Assembly (NCBI RefSeq): GCF_013030945.1
Contig: NZ_JABBXF010000023.1
Location: 1-64,000, forward strand
Source of the DNA: Streptomyces morookaense
GTDB lineage: Bacteria; Actinomycetota; Actinomycetes; Streptomycetales; Streptomycetaceae
Direction: 5' to 3'
Length of the DNA stretch: 64,000 bases
Below the pieces are notes generated by a model. That model searched no databases. It was not told the DNA's origin and saw only the letters and a program-made list of their open reading frames with translations. Positions 53,746 through 62,939 of this stretch are shown in pieces. The translations under genes and the position numbers were made by a program. The first letter of the stretch is position 1. Every line of letters starts with the position of its first letter.

Positions 53746-54483
53746 ATGTCGGGCATCCAGGGCAAAGTCATCGCGATCACAGGCGCCAGCAGCGGCATCG
53801 GTGAGGCGACCGCGACCTACCTCGCCGAAAAGGGCGCCCAACTCGTGCTCGGGGCCCGGCGCGAGGACCGGCTGAACGCTGTCGTGGACGGCATCACGGC
53901 GAAGGGCGGCACCGCCGTCGGCGTCATCGTCGACGTCACGTGCCGCGAAGACCTCCAGCGCCTGACGGACACGGCCCTCGACCGGTACGGCCGGCTCGAC
54001 GTCCTCGTCTCCAACGCGGGCACGATGGCCGTCTCGCCGTTCGACGACCTGCGCCAGGACGACTGGGACGCCATGGTCTCCACCCACATCACCGGCCTGC
54101 TCAACGGCATCGGCGCAGCCCTGCCCGTCTTCCGCCGGCAGCGCTCCGGCCAGTTCGTCAACGTCGGCTCCACTGCGGCCTACGTCGTCAAAACCCCGCA
54201 GGCGGTCTACGCGGCCACCAAGACGGCGGTGAAGGTGCTCACCGAGGGCCTGCGCCAGGAGTCGGGACCCGACCTGCGCGTCACCCTCGTCTCGCCCGGC
54301 TTCACCCATACCGAGGGCGTCGGCAAGGGGGCCAGCCCCGAGGCTGCGGCCGCGATGACCCGGCAGCGCGACGAGATCGCCATGCCGCCCTCGGCGGTCG
54401 CCTCCGCCATCGGCTACGCCATCGAACAGCCCGACGGTGTCGATGTCAGTGAGATCGTCGTCCGTCCTACCGTGCAGGCCTGA
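53746..54483 (+). CDS. SDR-family NADP-dependent oxidoreductase
   Basis: A 245-residue classical short-chain dehydrogenase: cofactor motif TGASSGIGEATA (residues ~11-22), NAG of VSNAGTMAVSPF, catalytic Ser in NVGSTAAYV, and YAATK (Tyr-x3-Lys). ATG 53746 is preceded by AAAGGAAG. The substrate is unknown. The divergent TetR gene suggests induction by a small molecule. Confidence 0.93.
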   Translation: MSGIQGKVIAITGASSGIGEATATYLAEKGAQLVLGARREDRLNAVVDGITAKGGTAVGVIVDVTCREDLQRLTDTALDRYGRLDVLVSNAGTMAVSPFDDLRQDDWDAMVSTHITGLLNGIGAALPVFRRQRSGQFVNVGSTAAYVVKTPQAVYAATKTAVKVLTEGLRQESGPDLRVTLVSPGFTHTEGVGKGASPEAAAAMTRQRDEIAMPPSAVASAIGYAIEQPDGVDVSEIVVRPTVQA

Positions 54484-54532
54484 TCACAGCTGCCGGGAAG
54501 GTAGTGGTGGGCAGATGTCGGCAGGGCTCTAG

Positions 54533-54733
54533 CTCAAGCCGTCTCTGTACGCGGCGGCGGGCATCGCACACTACTGGCGGGTGGAGCTGGAACCGGCCCC
54601 ACGCGTACTGATCGGCCGGCTGCGGAACGGCTCGTACGTGGACGAGCCGCCCCTCTTGGCGGGCGCCGTTGCCCGGGTCGAGCAGCCGTTCCCGGTCGTG
54701 TTTGATCCGGGTGTGTTGATCCGACGGCGGTAG
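54533..54733 (+). pseudogene. Remnant of a Uma2-family endonuclease gene (3' end only)
   Basis: The frame after a TAG at 54530 reads LKPSLYAAAGIAHYWRVELE and then VARVEQPFPVVFDPGVLIRR before TAG at 54731. This is the C-terminal part of Uma2 (DUF820) nuclease-like proteins, which are very abundant in Streptomyces. There is no start codon and the nuclease core is missing. It is probably a deletion scar; no transposon is seen nearby. Confidence 0.6.
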
Positions 54734-54748
54734 CCTGTCCGCCCCTCG

Positions 54749-54871
54749 CGTGCCACCGCCCTTTCCTGACGGCGGCTCGCCGTTCCAGACGGCCACGATG
54801 CGGTCCGCGCGCTCCAGCAGGACCTGGTCAGCGGCCTCGTACGCCCTATGGGTACTCCCCGACCACTGCGG
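54749..54871 (-). pseudogene. Remnant of a SLOG/YspA-like nucleotide-binding protein gene
   Basis: On the minus strand one frame reads HRAYEAADQVLLERADRIVA then VWNGEPPSGKGGGT. This resembles the nucleotide-binding ADRLLAVWDG...GGTAD motif of SLOG (DprA/YspA-like) proteins. The match stops at GGT, 16 bases from the Uma2 remnant, and no start is present. It is probably the other side of the same deletion. The call is tentative. Confidence 0.4.
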
Positions 54872-54893
54872 GCAACGGCGGACCGGCCCCGCC

Positions 54894-55280
54894 TCACACC
54901 CCGTCCACCAGCTGCGCCACCCCCTTCCCCACCGACCAGTCGATGCGCTCGTTCTCGACGAGTGTGATCACCACGTCCTCGGGGCGGATGCCCGCATCCG
55001 CCCCGAGGTTCGCGACGATCCGGCGGTACAGCTCCTTCTTCTTCTCCTCCGTGCGTCCACGCACGAGCGTGATCTGGACGAAGACCACGTCCTGCCGCTC
55101 CACGCCCATGTAGTGCCGGTCGAAGACCAGTTCACCGTCACCGTGCGTGCTGATGATCTGGAACCGGTCGTCCTCGGGGATCCCGATGACATCGACCAGC
55201 GCGCGGTGCACGCCGTCCGCGATGGCCTGCAGTACCGGCGCCGGCTTGTCGGAGCGGGCGTCTATCCGGACGAGGGGCAT
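54894..55280 (-). CDS. Tautomerase (4-oxalocrotonate tautomerase-like)
   Basis: A 128-residue tautomerase-superfamily protein. After Met removal, the N-terminal Pro (MPLVRIDARS) is the expected catalytic base. It contains IPEDDRFQIIS and VQITLVRGRTEEKKKELY, typical of the family. ATG 55280 is chosen because GGAGG lies five bases upstream. The substrate is unknown. Confidence 0.88.
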   Translation of the reverse strand: MPLVRIDARSDKPAPVLQAIADGVHRALVDVIGIPEDDRFQIISTHGDGELVFDRHYMGVERQDVVFVQITLVRGRTEEKKKELYRRIVANLGADAGIRPEDVVITLVENERIDWSVGKGVAQLVDGV

Positions 55281-55348
55281 GGCAACCTCCGTTGTTCGAT
55301 GGATCACGAACAACGCGCCCGGCGGTCAGGATCTTCCCCTCCGTCCCC

Positions 55349-57601
55349 TCAGTCCTCCAGCGTCACCGTGAACCCTCGATCCGTCGGCAGCGCAGCCGTC
55401 TTGACGTGGGCCACCCCGCCCCGGTCCGCCGTGTCGTACCACCAGCCCTGCGCGGCACTCGCGAACGCCTCCCGCGACTCCAAGCGCGGCAGGACTCGCC
55501 CGTCCAGCGTCACCGCATCCGGCCCCGCCCCCATGTGCACCGTGAACTCGTACGGGCGCGCCGTCTGCTTGCCCTTGAACTCGCCCTTCGACGCGCCCAC
55601 ATGGAGCGTCGTGTCACCGTCGCCCCGCTCCCCCGGGCCGCGGACCGTCAGTGTCTGTTCCGCGTACGCACCCGCGCGGTGCGCCCGCGTCACGCCGTCG
55701 TCCTCGTACAGCGTGAAGGACGACCTCCCCTGCGACGGGTACACGTCCCACGCCAGCGGCGACGCCGCCGTGCGGTCGCGGTACGAGCTGATGCCCGGCC
55801 ACATCGGCACGTTCGCGCCCGACTTCACGAACAGCGGCAGCGTGTCCAGCGGGGCCCGGTAGCCGTTCACCGTGGTCGGGCCCTCGTACGTGCGGCCCGT
55901 CCAGTAGTCGGTCCAGGTCCCCCGTGGCAAGTAGATGCCGTCGCGCACCTCCTTGTCCTCGTACACCGGCGCCACCAGGAAGTACTCACCCGCCAGGAAT
56001 TCGTACTTCGCCGCGTCGGACGCCGCTTTCGCATCGTGCGGATATTCCAGGGCCAGCGGCCGCACCGGGCCGACTCCCGTACGCGTCGCCTGTGCCGCGT
56101 ACGTGTACATGTACGGCAGCAGTGATTCCTTCAGTTTCAGGTACTTGCGGTTGATGGATGTGTACGGATCGCCGTACCGGAAAGGCTGTTTGTCGCTCGG
56201 CGCCCAGCCGTCCATCGTCATCACGGCCGGGAGGAACGTCTTCCATTGGAGGTCGCGGACGTACGTCCGCGGGCTGCCCGCGAAGATGCCGTCCACATCC
56301 CCCGTCGTATATGCCAGACCCGACATCGTCGCCCCCGCATACGTCGGGATCTGCCAACGGATGTAGTCCCACGAGCCCTTCTGGTCGCCCGACCACTGGA
56401 CTCCGCACCGCTGCGCCCCCGACCAGCTCTCCGGGGCCCACGTGAAGCCGCGGGCGTCGCTGTTGTCCTCGATGCCCTTGTACGCGTCCTTGCAGCCGTC
56501 GAGCGCGAACTTGTAGCCGTCACCGACCCAGGCCACGTCCAGTTTCGCGACCCGCTGGCCTTCCTTCACCTGGCCGGCCAGTTTCGACAGGCCGTCCTCC
56601 GTCCACAGGCCCATCGCCGCCTTGCGGTCGCCCAGGCCCTTGTTCACCTCCCCCAGGTTCTCGTAACCGCAGCCGTAACCGTCGTTGACGAGCATCCAGC
56701 CGAGCGGCATGTCGGCGGCCCGGTAGCCGTCGGCCACTTTCAACGCGTCCAGCGTGTGCCGCTCACCGCGGTTCTTGTTGTGCAGATAGCAGTCCGAATC
56801 ACCGATCTCCAGGCCGTACAGCGGTGGCAGGAAAGGCCGCCCCGTCAGTTTCGTGTACGCGCCGATGACGTCCTTCGGCGTGCGGCCCGCGAAGTAGTAG
56901 GCGTCGAAGCGGTGTTCCTTCTCCGTGGCCGTCACCGGGTCGGTGAAGCGGTATGTGCCCGGCGCGTACGTATTGCGGAAGACGCCGTATCCCGCCGACG
57001 ACAGGTAGAACGGCACCGAGTTGGGGTGGCCGCCGTCGTTCCAGTTGTAGTCGACGCCCACTTCCACCGTCTTGCCGCGGTGCGAGATGTTGCCGCGGCC
57101 GTTCTGCATTCCGGCACCGTAGAACTGTTCGTCCGCGCCGCGTTCCAGGGTCTGGGTGGTCTGCTCCTTGTCCCAGCTCAGCCCCTTGCTCTCGGCCCAC
57201 ACCCGGCTGCCGTCGGACCGGTACAGGGCGAATCGCAAGGGCGACTTGTAGACGCGCAGGGTGACGCGGGACGTGCTCACCTCGTACCGGTCCCGCCGCT
57301 CGCGCCAGCGGGTGCGGGGCGGGCTGCCCTGCGGCAGCACGATGTCCTTGCCGGCCGGGTCCGTGAACGCCCCGTCGGGCGCCAGCTCCAGCCGGAACGT
57401 CTCCTCGCCGACGAACGAGACCCGCGCCGCGGCGTCGCCCGCCCGTATCCGGTAGACGGGCCCGGCGGCCGTGAATCCGGTGACGTCCCCGACGGTGGCC
57501 GCCCCGTCCCCGTGCGCGCTGCCGGCCGGTCCGGCGAGCGCCGCCACCAGTCCGAGCACGGTGCCGACGACCAGCTTTCCCAGTCGCGTTGGTTTCCTCA
57601 T
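55349..57601 (-). CDS. Secreted glycoside hydrolase family 31 protein
   Basis: A 750-residue exported enzyme. Signal peptide (residues ~1-30), N-terminal galactose-mutarotase-like beta domain, GH31 barrel (~250-570) and C-terminal beta domains. The nucleophile region is VAKLDVAWVGDGYK and the acid/base region is VQWSGDQKGSW, which resembles GH31 enzymes acting on alpha-N-acetylgalactosaminide or alpha-galactoside more than maltases. Exact substrate uncertain. It stands alone in the local layout. Confidence 0.85.
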   Translation of the reverse strand: MRKPTRLGKLVVGTVLGLVAALAGPAGSAHGDGAATVGDVTGFTAAGPVYRIRAGDAAARVSFVGEETFRLELAPDGAFTDPAGKDIVLPQGSPPRTRWRERRDRYEVSTSRVTLRVYKSPLRFALYRSDGSRVWAESKGLSWDKEQTTQTLERGADEQFYGAGMQNGRGNISHRGKTVEVGVDYNWNDGGHPNSVPFYLSSAGYGVFRNTYAPGTYRFTDPVTATEKEHRFDAYYFAGRTPKDVIGAYTKLTGRPFLPPLYGLEIGDSDCYLHNKNRGERHTLDALKVADGYRAADMPLGWMLVNDGYGCGYENLGEVNKGLGDRKAAMGLWTEDGLSKLAGQVKEGQRVAKLDVAWVGDGYKFALDGCKDAYKGIEDNSDARGFTWAPESWSGAQRCGVQWSGDQKGSWDYIRWQIPTYAGATMSGLAYTTGDVDGIFAGSPRTYVRDLQWKTFLPAVMTMDGWAPSDKQPFRYGDPYTSINRKYLKLKESLLPYMYTYAAQATRTGVGPVRPLALEYPHDAKAASDAAKYEFLAGEYFLVAPVYEDKEVRDGIYLPRGTWTDYWTGRTYEGPTTVNGYRAPLDTLPLFVKSGANVPMWPGISSYRDRTAASPLAWDVYPSQGRSSFTLYEDDGVTRAHRAGAYAEQTLTVRGPGERGDGDTTLHVGASKGEFKGKQTARPYEFTVHMGAGPDAVTLDGRVLPRLESREAFASAAQGWWYDTADRGGVAHVKTAALPTDRGFTVTLED

Positions 57602-57646
57602 GCGGCGTGCTTAGCGCCTGCCACGGGCGGCGGCCATGGACAGGCG

Positions 57647-59854
57647 CTACGGGCTCGTGGACTTCTCGGCGCGGGCCGCATCCCGCGCCACCCCCGTGAG
57701 CCACGCCTCGGCATCGGCGACCAGGAGGGTTCGGGCGGCCGGACTCTTCCCGGCCGCCCGGTCGGCCACGTCCCGCGGCCCGGAACTCCCCGTGCCGCGG
57801 AGGTTTTCCGCAGCTCCGTGGCACACCTGCCGCACCGCCTCCGCCAGCGCCGTCAGCTCGGCGGCGGCGGTCGGCGACGGCGGCGCGGGCCGTTCCGCCG
57901 TGTGCTGTTCCCCCGCGTGCTGTTCCCCCGCATGTCGGCCGAGCAGCAGCGAGCCGCCGGTGACGACGTCGTAGCCGGTGAGCATGTAGGCACCCCAAGG
58001 CGGCTCGCCCGACCGCTGGGGCACCTGTTCCGTCCGGTACTGGAGGTAGGTCGACTGGGCGAGGAGCATGGCACGCCGGGCCGGGTACAGCGGGTCGGGT
58101 CCGTGGCCGGCGAGCCGGCACAGCTCGTCGGTCACCGTGCGGCAGCCTTCGCCGGCGCGGTCGAGGAAGTCCGCCACGGCGCCCCGGAGTTGGCCGTGCG
58201 CCCCTCTGGGCCAGGCGAGCAGTGCGGCGACCGCGCCGATCGCGCCGCCCACGGCGACGTCGAGGACCCGCACCGCGGGCAGCCCCCGGTCGGCGGCCCC
58301 GATCTGGCCGAAGAGCAGCACCATGGCGAACGTCACCATCGCCTGCGTCCACCAGGGCCGGAGCAGCGGGCAGACGGTGAAGCCGATCAGGAACGCCACC
58401 GGCGTGACGGCGGCGTAGAACAACGGGCGGTCCCCCACCGCGATCAGCAGGGCGGTGGAGAACGCGGCTCCCACGACCGTGCCGACGACCGCGGGCACGA
58501 GGGCGGTCCGGGTGTCCGCGGCGGAGGTCCGCATCAGGCCGAGCACGGCCAGCAGCACCCAGAAGCCGTGGGGCAGACTCAGCGCCCCCGCGATCAGCCG
58601 GGCCACGGCGAGGGCGACGGCGAGCCGTACGGAGTTCTGCAGCAGCACCGAGCGGGGGCTCAGGTGCAGCCGGATCCTTCGGTACCACCAGGCGGGGGCG
58701 GAGACGGCGGCATAGGCGAACGGGCCGGAGGGGGACGGGTTCCCACAGGGTTCCGGGCGGTGGCCGAGGGCGATCCGGGCCGCCTGGCAGGCGAGCAGCG
58801 CCGCTTCCGCCACCGCCCGCACCGCTGCGTCCTGGCGCAGCCGGAGCGGGTCCGGGCCGCTGTCGACTTCCAGGGCGCGGGCCCGCCGGTCGTCGAAGCC
58901 CTGCAGTGCCGTGCGGAGCCGGCCGTCGGACGGCCCGGGGGTGCCGCGGTCCAGATCGCGGGCGGTGTCCTCCAGCCGGGCCGCCGCGGTTTCCAGGAGC
59001 CGGGCCGCGGCCGGGTCGGCCTCCCGGGCGTCGTCCACGGCGTCGTCGATCCGGCCCCTGAGATATCCGGCCGCCGCCCGGGTGTGGACGAGCCCCCGGT
59101 CCCGCAGGGAGACCGAGGCGGGCCGGGTCTCCGGCGGCACCAGGGAGAGCCGCGTGGCCGTCAACGCCCGCTCGGCGTCCTGCCGTTCGGGCACCACCGC
59201 CTCGGCCCCCGCCGTGCCGCCCACCGGGCCGGCCGCCGCGGCGCAGTACGCGGACAGCGCCCGCATCGCCCCCGCCAGCCGCAGGCGGTAGGGAGCGGGC
59301 GGCGGGTCGGGCCACAGGACCAGGTCCGCGGCGATGGTGAGCAGGATGCCCACGGTGATCCCGGCCAGCCGGTCGCCGAGCTGTTCCGGGGCGTAGGGAG
59401 GGAAGCAGGGCAGGACGTAGTACAGCTGGAGCGCCGGGGCGGGACCGGCCGGGCGTGGGCCGCCGGCCGCCAGGAAGGAGACGGCGAAACCCACGGCGAG
59501 CAGGCCCAGCGCGGCCGCCCAGTCCCGCACGGCGAGCAGGGTGCCCGCCGTGACCAGGGCCGCGGCCGCGGGCAGCACCAGCAGCAGCGTCACGGCCCGC
59601 TCCTCCGCCGGTCCGGGCAGCTTGCCGAAGAGGATCAGGGGCAGGGCGCCGAAGACGGCGTACAGCGCCATCACGGGCTGGCGGAAGCCGTAGTCGAAGA
59701 CGTAGAAGCCGGTGCATCCGGCGAGAACCAGCCACAGCGCGCGGCGCAGGGCCTCGGGTGCGCCCTCGTGCTCCAGCAGCCTGCGGGGGCCGCCTCCGGC
59801 CGGCGGAGCCTCCGCGGCCTCGGGCCGGAGCCCCCGCAGCCGCCACAGCGTCAT
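57647..59854 (-). CDS. FUSC-family membrane protein (aromatic acid exporter/fusaric acid resistance type)
   Basis: A 735-residue protein with two membrane halves (residues ~40-190 and ~400-540), each followed by a cytosolic helical region, the FUSC/YccS layout. Conserved features include HGFWVLLAVLGLMRTSAADT and VGGAIGAVAALLAWP. Near residue 660 there is a short HAGEQ duplication. ATG 59854 is preferred although no good ribosome site is visible; the GTG at 59863 is an alternative, and the open frame continues far upstream through mshC only as antisense. Substrate unknown. Confidence 0.82.
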   Translation of the reverse strand: MTLWRLRGLRPEAAEAPPAGGGPRRLLEHEGAPEALRRALWLVLAGCTGFYVFDYGFRQPVMALYAVFGALPLILFGKLPGPAEERAVTLLLVLPAAAALVTAGTLLAVRDWAAALGLLAVGFAVSFLAAGGPRPAGPAPALQLYYVLPCFPPYAPEQLGDRLAGITVGILLTIAADLVLWPDPPPAPYRLRLAGAMRALSAYCAAAAGPVGGTAGAEAVVPERQDAERALTATRLSLVPPETRPASVSLRDRGLVHTRAAAGYLRGRIDDAVDDAREADPAAARLLETAAARLEDTARDLDRGTPGPSDGRLRTALQGFDDRRARALEVDSGPDPLRLRQDAAVRAVAEAALLACQAARIALGHRPEPCGNPSPSGPFAYAAVSAPAWWYRRIRLHLSPRSVLLQNSVRLAVALAVARLIAGALSLPHGFWVLLAVLGLMRTSAADTRTALVPAVVGTVVGAAFSTALLIAVGDRPLFYAAVTPVAFLIGFTVCPLLRPWWTQAMVTFAMVLLFGQIGAADRGLPAVRVLDVAVGGAIGAVAALLAWPRGAHGQLRGAVADFLDRAGEGCRTVTDELCRLAGHGPDPLYPARRAMLLAQSTYLQYRTEQVPQRSGEPPWGAYMLTGYDVVTGGSLLLGRHAGEQHAGEQHTAERPAPPSPTAAAELTALAEAVRQVCHGAAENLRGTGSSGPRDVADRAAGKSPAARTLLVADAEAWLTGVARDAARAEKSTSP

Positions 59855-59922
59855 AGTCGTCACTGTAAGTGGCTGCTGTCGGGCGGCAACCGGTGGACGT
59901 CCGGTTCGCCGCCGACAACGCG

Positions 59923-59956
59923 GAGGGGCGCCCTCCGCAACCGGAGAGCGCCCCTC
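59923..59956 (-). terminator. Hairpin terminator after mshC
   Basis: GAGGGGCGC (59923-59931) and GCGCCCCTC (59948-59956) pair perfectly, with CCTCCG/CGGAG extending the stem. It lies 11 bases past the mshC stop. Confidence 0.7.
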
Positions 59957-59967
59957 GTGAAGCCTCT

Positions 59968-61197
59968 TTACAGCGCCACACCCAGCAGCGCGTCCACGGC
60001 CCGCGACACCAGACCGGGCGCACCCGTGTCCGTACCGCCCTCCGCGGCCTGCGTGGCGGCCCAGCGGTCGACGGCGGCCAGGGCGGCCGGGGCGTCCAGG
60101 TCGTCGGCGAGGGCCTCGCGGATCTCCTCGACGAGCGCGTCGGCGGACGGGCCGTCGGGGCGCGAGACGGCGGCGCGCCAGCGGTTCACGCGCTCCACGG
60201 CCTCGTCGAGGACCGCGTCCGTCCACTCCCAGTCGGCCCGGTAGTGGTGGGCCAGCAGGGTGAGGCGGATGGCGGCCGGGTCGACGCCGTCGCGGCGCAG
60301 CTTCGAGACGAAGACCAGGTTGCCCTTGGACTTCGACATCTTCTCGCCGTTCAGGGCGACCATGCCCGCGTGCACATAGGTCTTGGCGAAGGGGTGCTCG
60401 CCGGTGAGCGCCTGCGCGTGCGAGGCGCCCATCTCGTGGTGCGGGAAGATCAGGTCGGAGCCGCCGCCCTGCACGTCGAAGCCCATGCCCAGGTGGTCCA
60501 GGGCGATGGCGACGCACTCGATGTGCCAGCCGGGGCGGCCCGGGCCGAGCGAGGCGCCGTCCCAGCTGGGCTCGCCCGGGCGGGCGGCCATCCACAGCAT
60601 CGGGTCGACGGGGTTCTTCTTGCCGGGGCGCTCCGGGTCGCCGCCGCGCTCGGCGGACAGCAGCCGCATGGCCTCGGCGTCGAGGCCGGAGACGCCGCCG
60701 AAGGACGGGTCGGAGGCGACGGAGAAGTAGATGTCGCCGTCGAGCTCGTAGGCGGCACCGGCGTCGCGCAGCCGCTCCACCAGCGGAACGATCTTCGGTA
60801 TCGACTCGACGGCGCCCACGTAGTGCTCGGGGGGCAGCATCCGCAGGGCGGTCATGTCCTCGCGGAAGAGGGCCGTCTCGCGCTCGGCGAGGGCCGTCCA
60901 GTCCTCGCCGTCGCGCACGGCCCGCTCCAGCAGCGGGTCGTCCACGTCGGTGACGTTCTGGACGTAGTGAACCTGCCGCTTGGTGTCGAGCCACACGCGC
61001 TGCACGAGGTCGAACGCGTTGTAGGTCGCCGCGTGTCCCATGTGGGTGGCGTCGTACGGCGTGATGCCGCAGACATAGATACGGGCGACGGGACCGGGGG
61101 CGAGGGTCACCCGTCCGCCGGTCGCGGTGTCGTGGATCCTGAGGTCGCGGCCACTGCCAGGCAGGGCGGGCACCTCGGAAGCGGGCCAGGCATGCAT
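59968..61197 (-). CDS. mshC: Cysteine:GlcN-Ins ligase MshC (mycothiol biosynthesis)
   Basis: A 409-residue ligase related to cysteinyl-tRNA synthetase but lacking the anticodon domain. The zinc Cys is in [11 protein letters not shown], the HIGH-like motif is THMGHAATY, further zinc ligands lie in GWHIECVA and FPHHEMG, and KMSKSKGN is present. It makes cysteinyl-glucosaminyl-inositol, the penultimate step to mycothiol, the thiol buffer of actinomycetes. It heads a minus-strand unit ending at a terminator. Confidence 0.96.
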   Translation of the reverse strand: MHAWPASEVPALPGSGRDLRIHDTATGGRVTLAPGPVARIYVCGITPYDATHMGHAATYNAFDLVQRVWLDTKRQVHYVQNVTDVDDPLLERAVRDGEDWTALAERETALFREDMTALRMLPPEHYVGAVESIPKIVPLVERLRDAGAAYELDGDIYFSVASDPSFGGVSGLDAEAMRLLSAERGGDPERPGKKNPVDPMLWMAARPGEPSWDGASLGPGRPGWHIECVAIALDHLGMGFDVQGGGSDLIFPHHEMGASHAQALTGEHPFAKTYVHAGMVALNGEKMSKSKGNLVFVSKLRRDGVDPAAIRLTLLAHHYRADWEWTDAVLDEAVERVNRWRAAVSRPDGPSADALVEEIREALADDLDAPAALAAVDRWAATQAAEGGTDTGAPGLVSRAVDALLGVAL

Positions 61198-61297
61198 GCC
61201 CCGAGCGTAACCGGACGCGGCTTCCGGATACGAACCGGATCCGGTGGTTGGCCGAACCTGCGCTCTTGCGGCAGTTGAACACTGCCGCTAGTTGAAC

Positions 61298-61458
61298 GCG
61301 CCCGTCAGGGGCGCGGGGAACTGCGCGACCAGCCCCCACCGGCCCGCAGCCGACGCACTGCCCCCAGGGCAAGCACCTCGACTGCGGGCGCGTCGTGGCC
61401 GGTCGCGCAGTTCCCCGCGCCCCTGACGGGGCGCCTGCGGGGCGCCTGCGGGGCGCCT
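61298..61458. repeat. Dispersed intergenic repeat, copy E, followed by tandem 11-base repeats
   Basis: Arms at 61298-61330 and 61401-61434 match copy A. They are followed by three tandem units of ACGGGGCGCCT or GCGGGGCGCCT (61426-61458), the last two bases of which are part of the stop codon of the next gene. It lies between the SCO1664-like gene and mshC. Confidence 0.75.
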
Positions 61459-62287
61459 ACACCGGCGGCCACGGGATCGCGGGCCACTGCCCGCTCGGCT
61501 CGCGGTGCCTCCCCGTGCGCAGGAGTTCCGCCACCCGCTCCCGGAGGGCGTCGATCTCGGCCGGGGTGATCAGCTCCGCCAGCCGCCCCGCGAGCGGACT
61601 CCCCTCCGCCAGATCGGCCGAAAGGCGTCGCAGCGCCTCCATCGCCTCCTCCGGCAGCGGCTCCCCCGCCCAGCCCCACAGCAGGGTGCGCAGCTTGTCG
61701 TCCGCGTTGAAGGTCACACCGTGGTCGATGGCGTAGAGCCGGCCGTCGGCGGCGGGCAGCAGGTGACCGCCCTTGCGGTCGCCGTTGTTGATGACCGCGT
61801 CGAGCACGGCCAGCCGCCGCAGCCGCTCGTCGTCGGCGTGCACGAGCAGTGCCGTGCGGTCCTCGCCGACGTCCGCGTAGCCCACGGCCTTCCAGCCGGG
61901 CCCCGGCTCCTCCCCCTCGACGAGAGCGAGCAGCGCGGACTCGTCCGCCTCTCCGTCAGGGGCGTCTATCCACAGCTGGCACATGCCGGGCCCGTACGGC
62001 CCGTCCCGCAGCACGGTGGGCGGGACCAGGCCCCAGCCCATGGCCTCGGAGAGCTCGTAGGCGGCCACCTCGCGCTGGGCCAGCGTCCCGTCCGGGAAGT
62101 CCCACAACGGCCGCTCGCCGGCGACCGGCTTGTAGACGCAGGCCGCGCTGTGACCCTCGTACTCGACCGTGCAGTACAGGACGGCGTTGGAGGCGTCGCG
62201 CACCTGGCCACGCACCGTCAGCTCGCCTTTGGCGAGCAGCTCGTGCGGGGTCACGCTCCGCGGCGGTATCCGTTCTGGCGCGGACAT
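61457..62287 (-). CDS. SCO1664-family protein (PI3/4-kinase-like fold)
   Basis: A 276-residue cytosolic protein of the SCO1664 family, whose fold resembles phosphoinositide 3/4-kinases. Visible elements are ACVYKPVAGERPLWDFPDGT (Lys of the phosphate site), LAVLDAVINNGDRKGGHLL and YAIDHGVTFN (catalytic and metal Asp residues). ATG 62287 is chosen because GGAGGG is six bases upstream; it overlaps the DUF3090 gene by 37 bases. The substrate is unknown. The trio with DUF3090 and a histidine phosphatase is conserved next to mshC in actinobacteria. Confidence 0.85.
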   Translation of the reverse strand: MSAPERIPPRSVTPHELLAKGELTVRGQVRDASNAVLYCTVEYEGHSAACVYKPVAGERPLWDFPDGTLAQREVAAYELSEAMGWGLVPPTVLRDGPYGPGMCQLWIDAPDGEADESALLALVEGEEPGPGWKAVGYADVGEDRTALLVHADDERLRRLAVLDAVINNGDRKGGHLLPAADGRLYAIDHGVTFNADDKLRTLLWGWAGEPLPEEAMEALRRLSADLAEGSPLAGRLAELITPAEIDALRERVAELLRTGRHREPSGQWPAIPWPPV

Positions 62288-62841
62288 ACGTGTCCCTCCG
62301 GGTCGAGCGGCAGGCTGCACAGCGGGCACGGCGGACGGCCGGCGTTGACGACTTCCAGGGCCCGCTTGGCGAACGAGCGCGCCATGGTGCCGGTGATCCG
62401 CACCCGCAGCATCGGCGGCCCGTTCAGCTCGTCCTGCAGCAGCCGCTCCTCGGCCTCGGCGAGGTCCTCGTCGGTGTCGGCCTCCAGTTCGACGAGGGCC
62501 TGTGCCTCGACGACCATGCGCTCGCTCTCGCCGTCCCAGGCGAGGGCCATCGTGCCGACCCGGAACTCCTCCTCGACGGGGGTCTCCAGGGGCGCGCTGT
62601 CCGCGAGCTCCGAGGGGGCGACGGCGGGGACGGGGGCGCTGCCCCCGGTGCGCCGGACCACCTCGTCCAGCAGCTCGTCGATGCGCTCGGCGAGCGCCTC
62701 CACCTGGGCCTTCTCCAGGGCGACGGTGGTGACCCGGCCCGCCGCGCTGGCCTGGAGGAAGAAAGTACGGCGGCCCGGCAGCCCGACCGTACCGGCGACG
62801 AAGCGGTCCGGCGGGTCATAGAGGAACACCTGACGGGACAA
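62251..62841 (-). CDS. DUF3090-family protein with C-terminal zinc knuckle
   Basis: A 196-residue protein of the DUF3090 family (begins SRQVFLYDPPDRFVAGTVG). Its C-terminus PPCPLCSLPLDPEGHVCPRQ has a C-x2-C...H-x-C pattern that could hold zinc. It overlaps the SCO1664-family gene by 37 bases, implying coupled translation and possibly a complex. Function unknown. Confidence 0.88.
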   Translation of the reverse strand: MSRQVFLYDPPDRFVAGTVGLPGRRTFFLQASAAGRVTTVALEKAQVEALAERIDELLDEVVRRTGGSAPVPAVAPSELADSAPLETPVEEEFRVGTMALAWDGESERMVVEAQALVELEADTDEDLAEAEERLLQDELNGPPMLRVRITGTMARSFAKRALEVVNAGRPPCPLCSLPLDPEGHVCPRQNGYRRGA

Positions 62842-62939
62842 CGTCCTGCTCCATGGGGTTCGGTGGTCGGTAGGTACGGATCCGGGTGTGGTGCCGGCGG
62901 CCCGGCCTCATCACGCCCCCACCCTACTGCGCACGGCGA

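Noticed and set aside
56246..60244. Plus-strand frame of over 1300 codons
   Set aside because: It runs antisense through the GH31 and FUSC genes and part of mshC, ignoring their ends.
59855..61372. 500-codon N-terminal extension of the FUSC protein
   Set aside because: The extension is antisense-like low-complexity sequence in another frame of mshC; family homology begins at MTLWRLRG.
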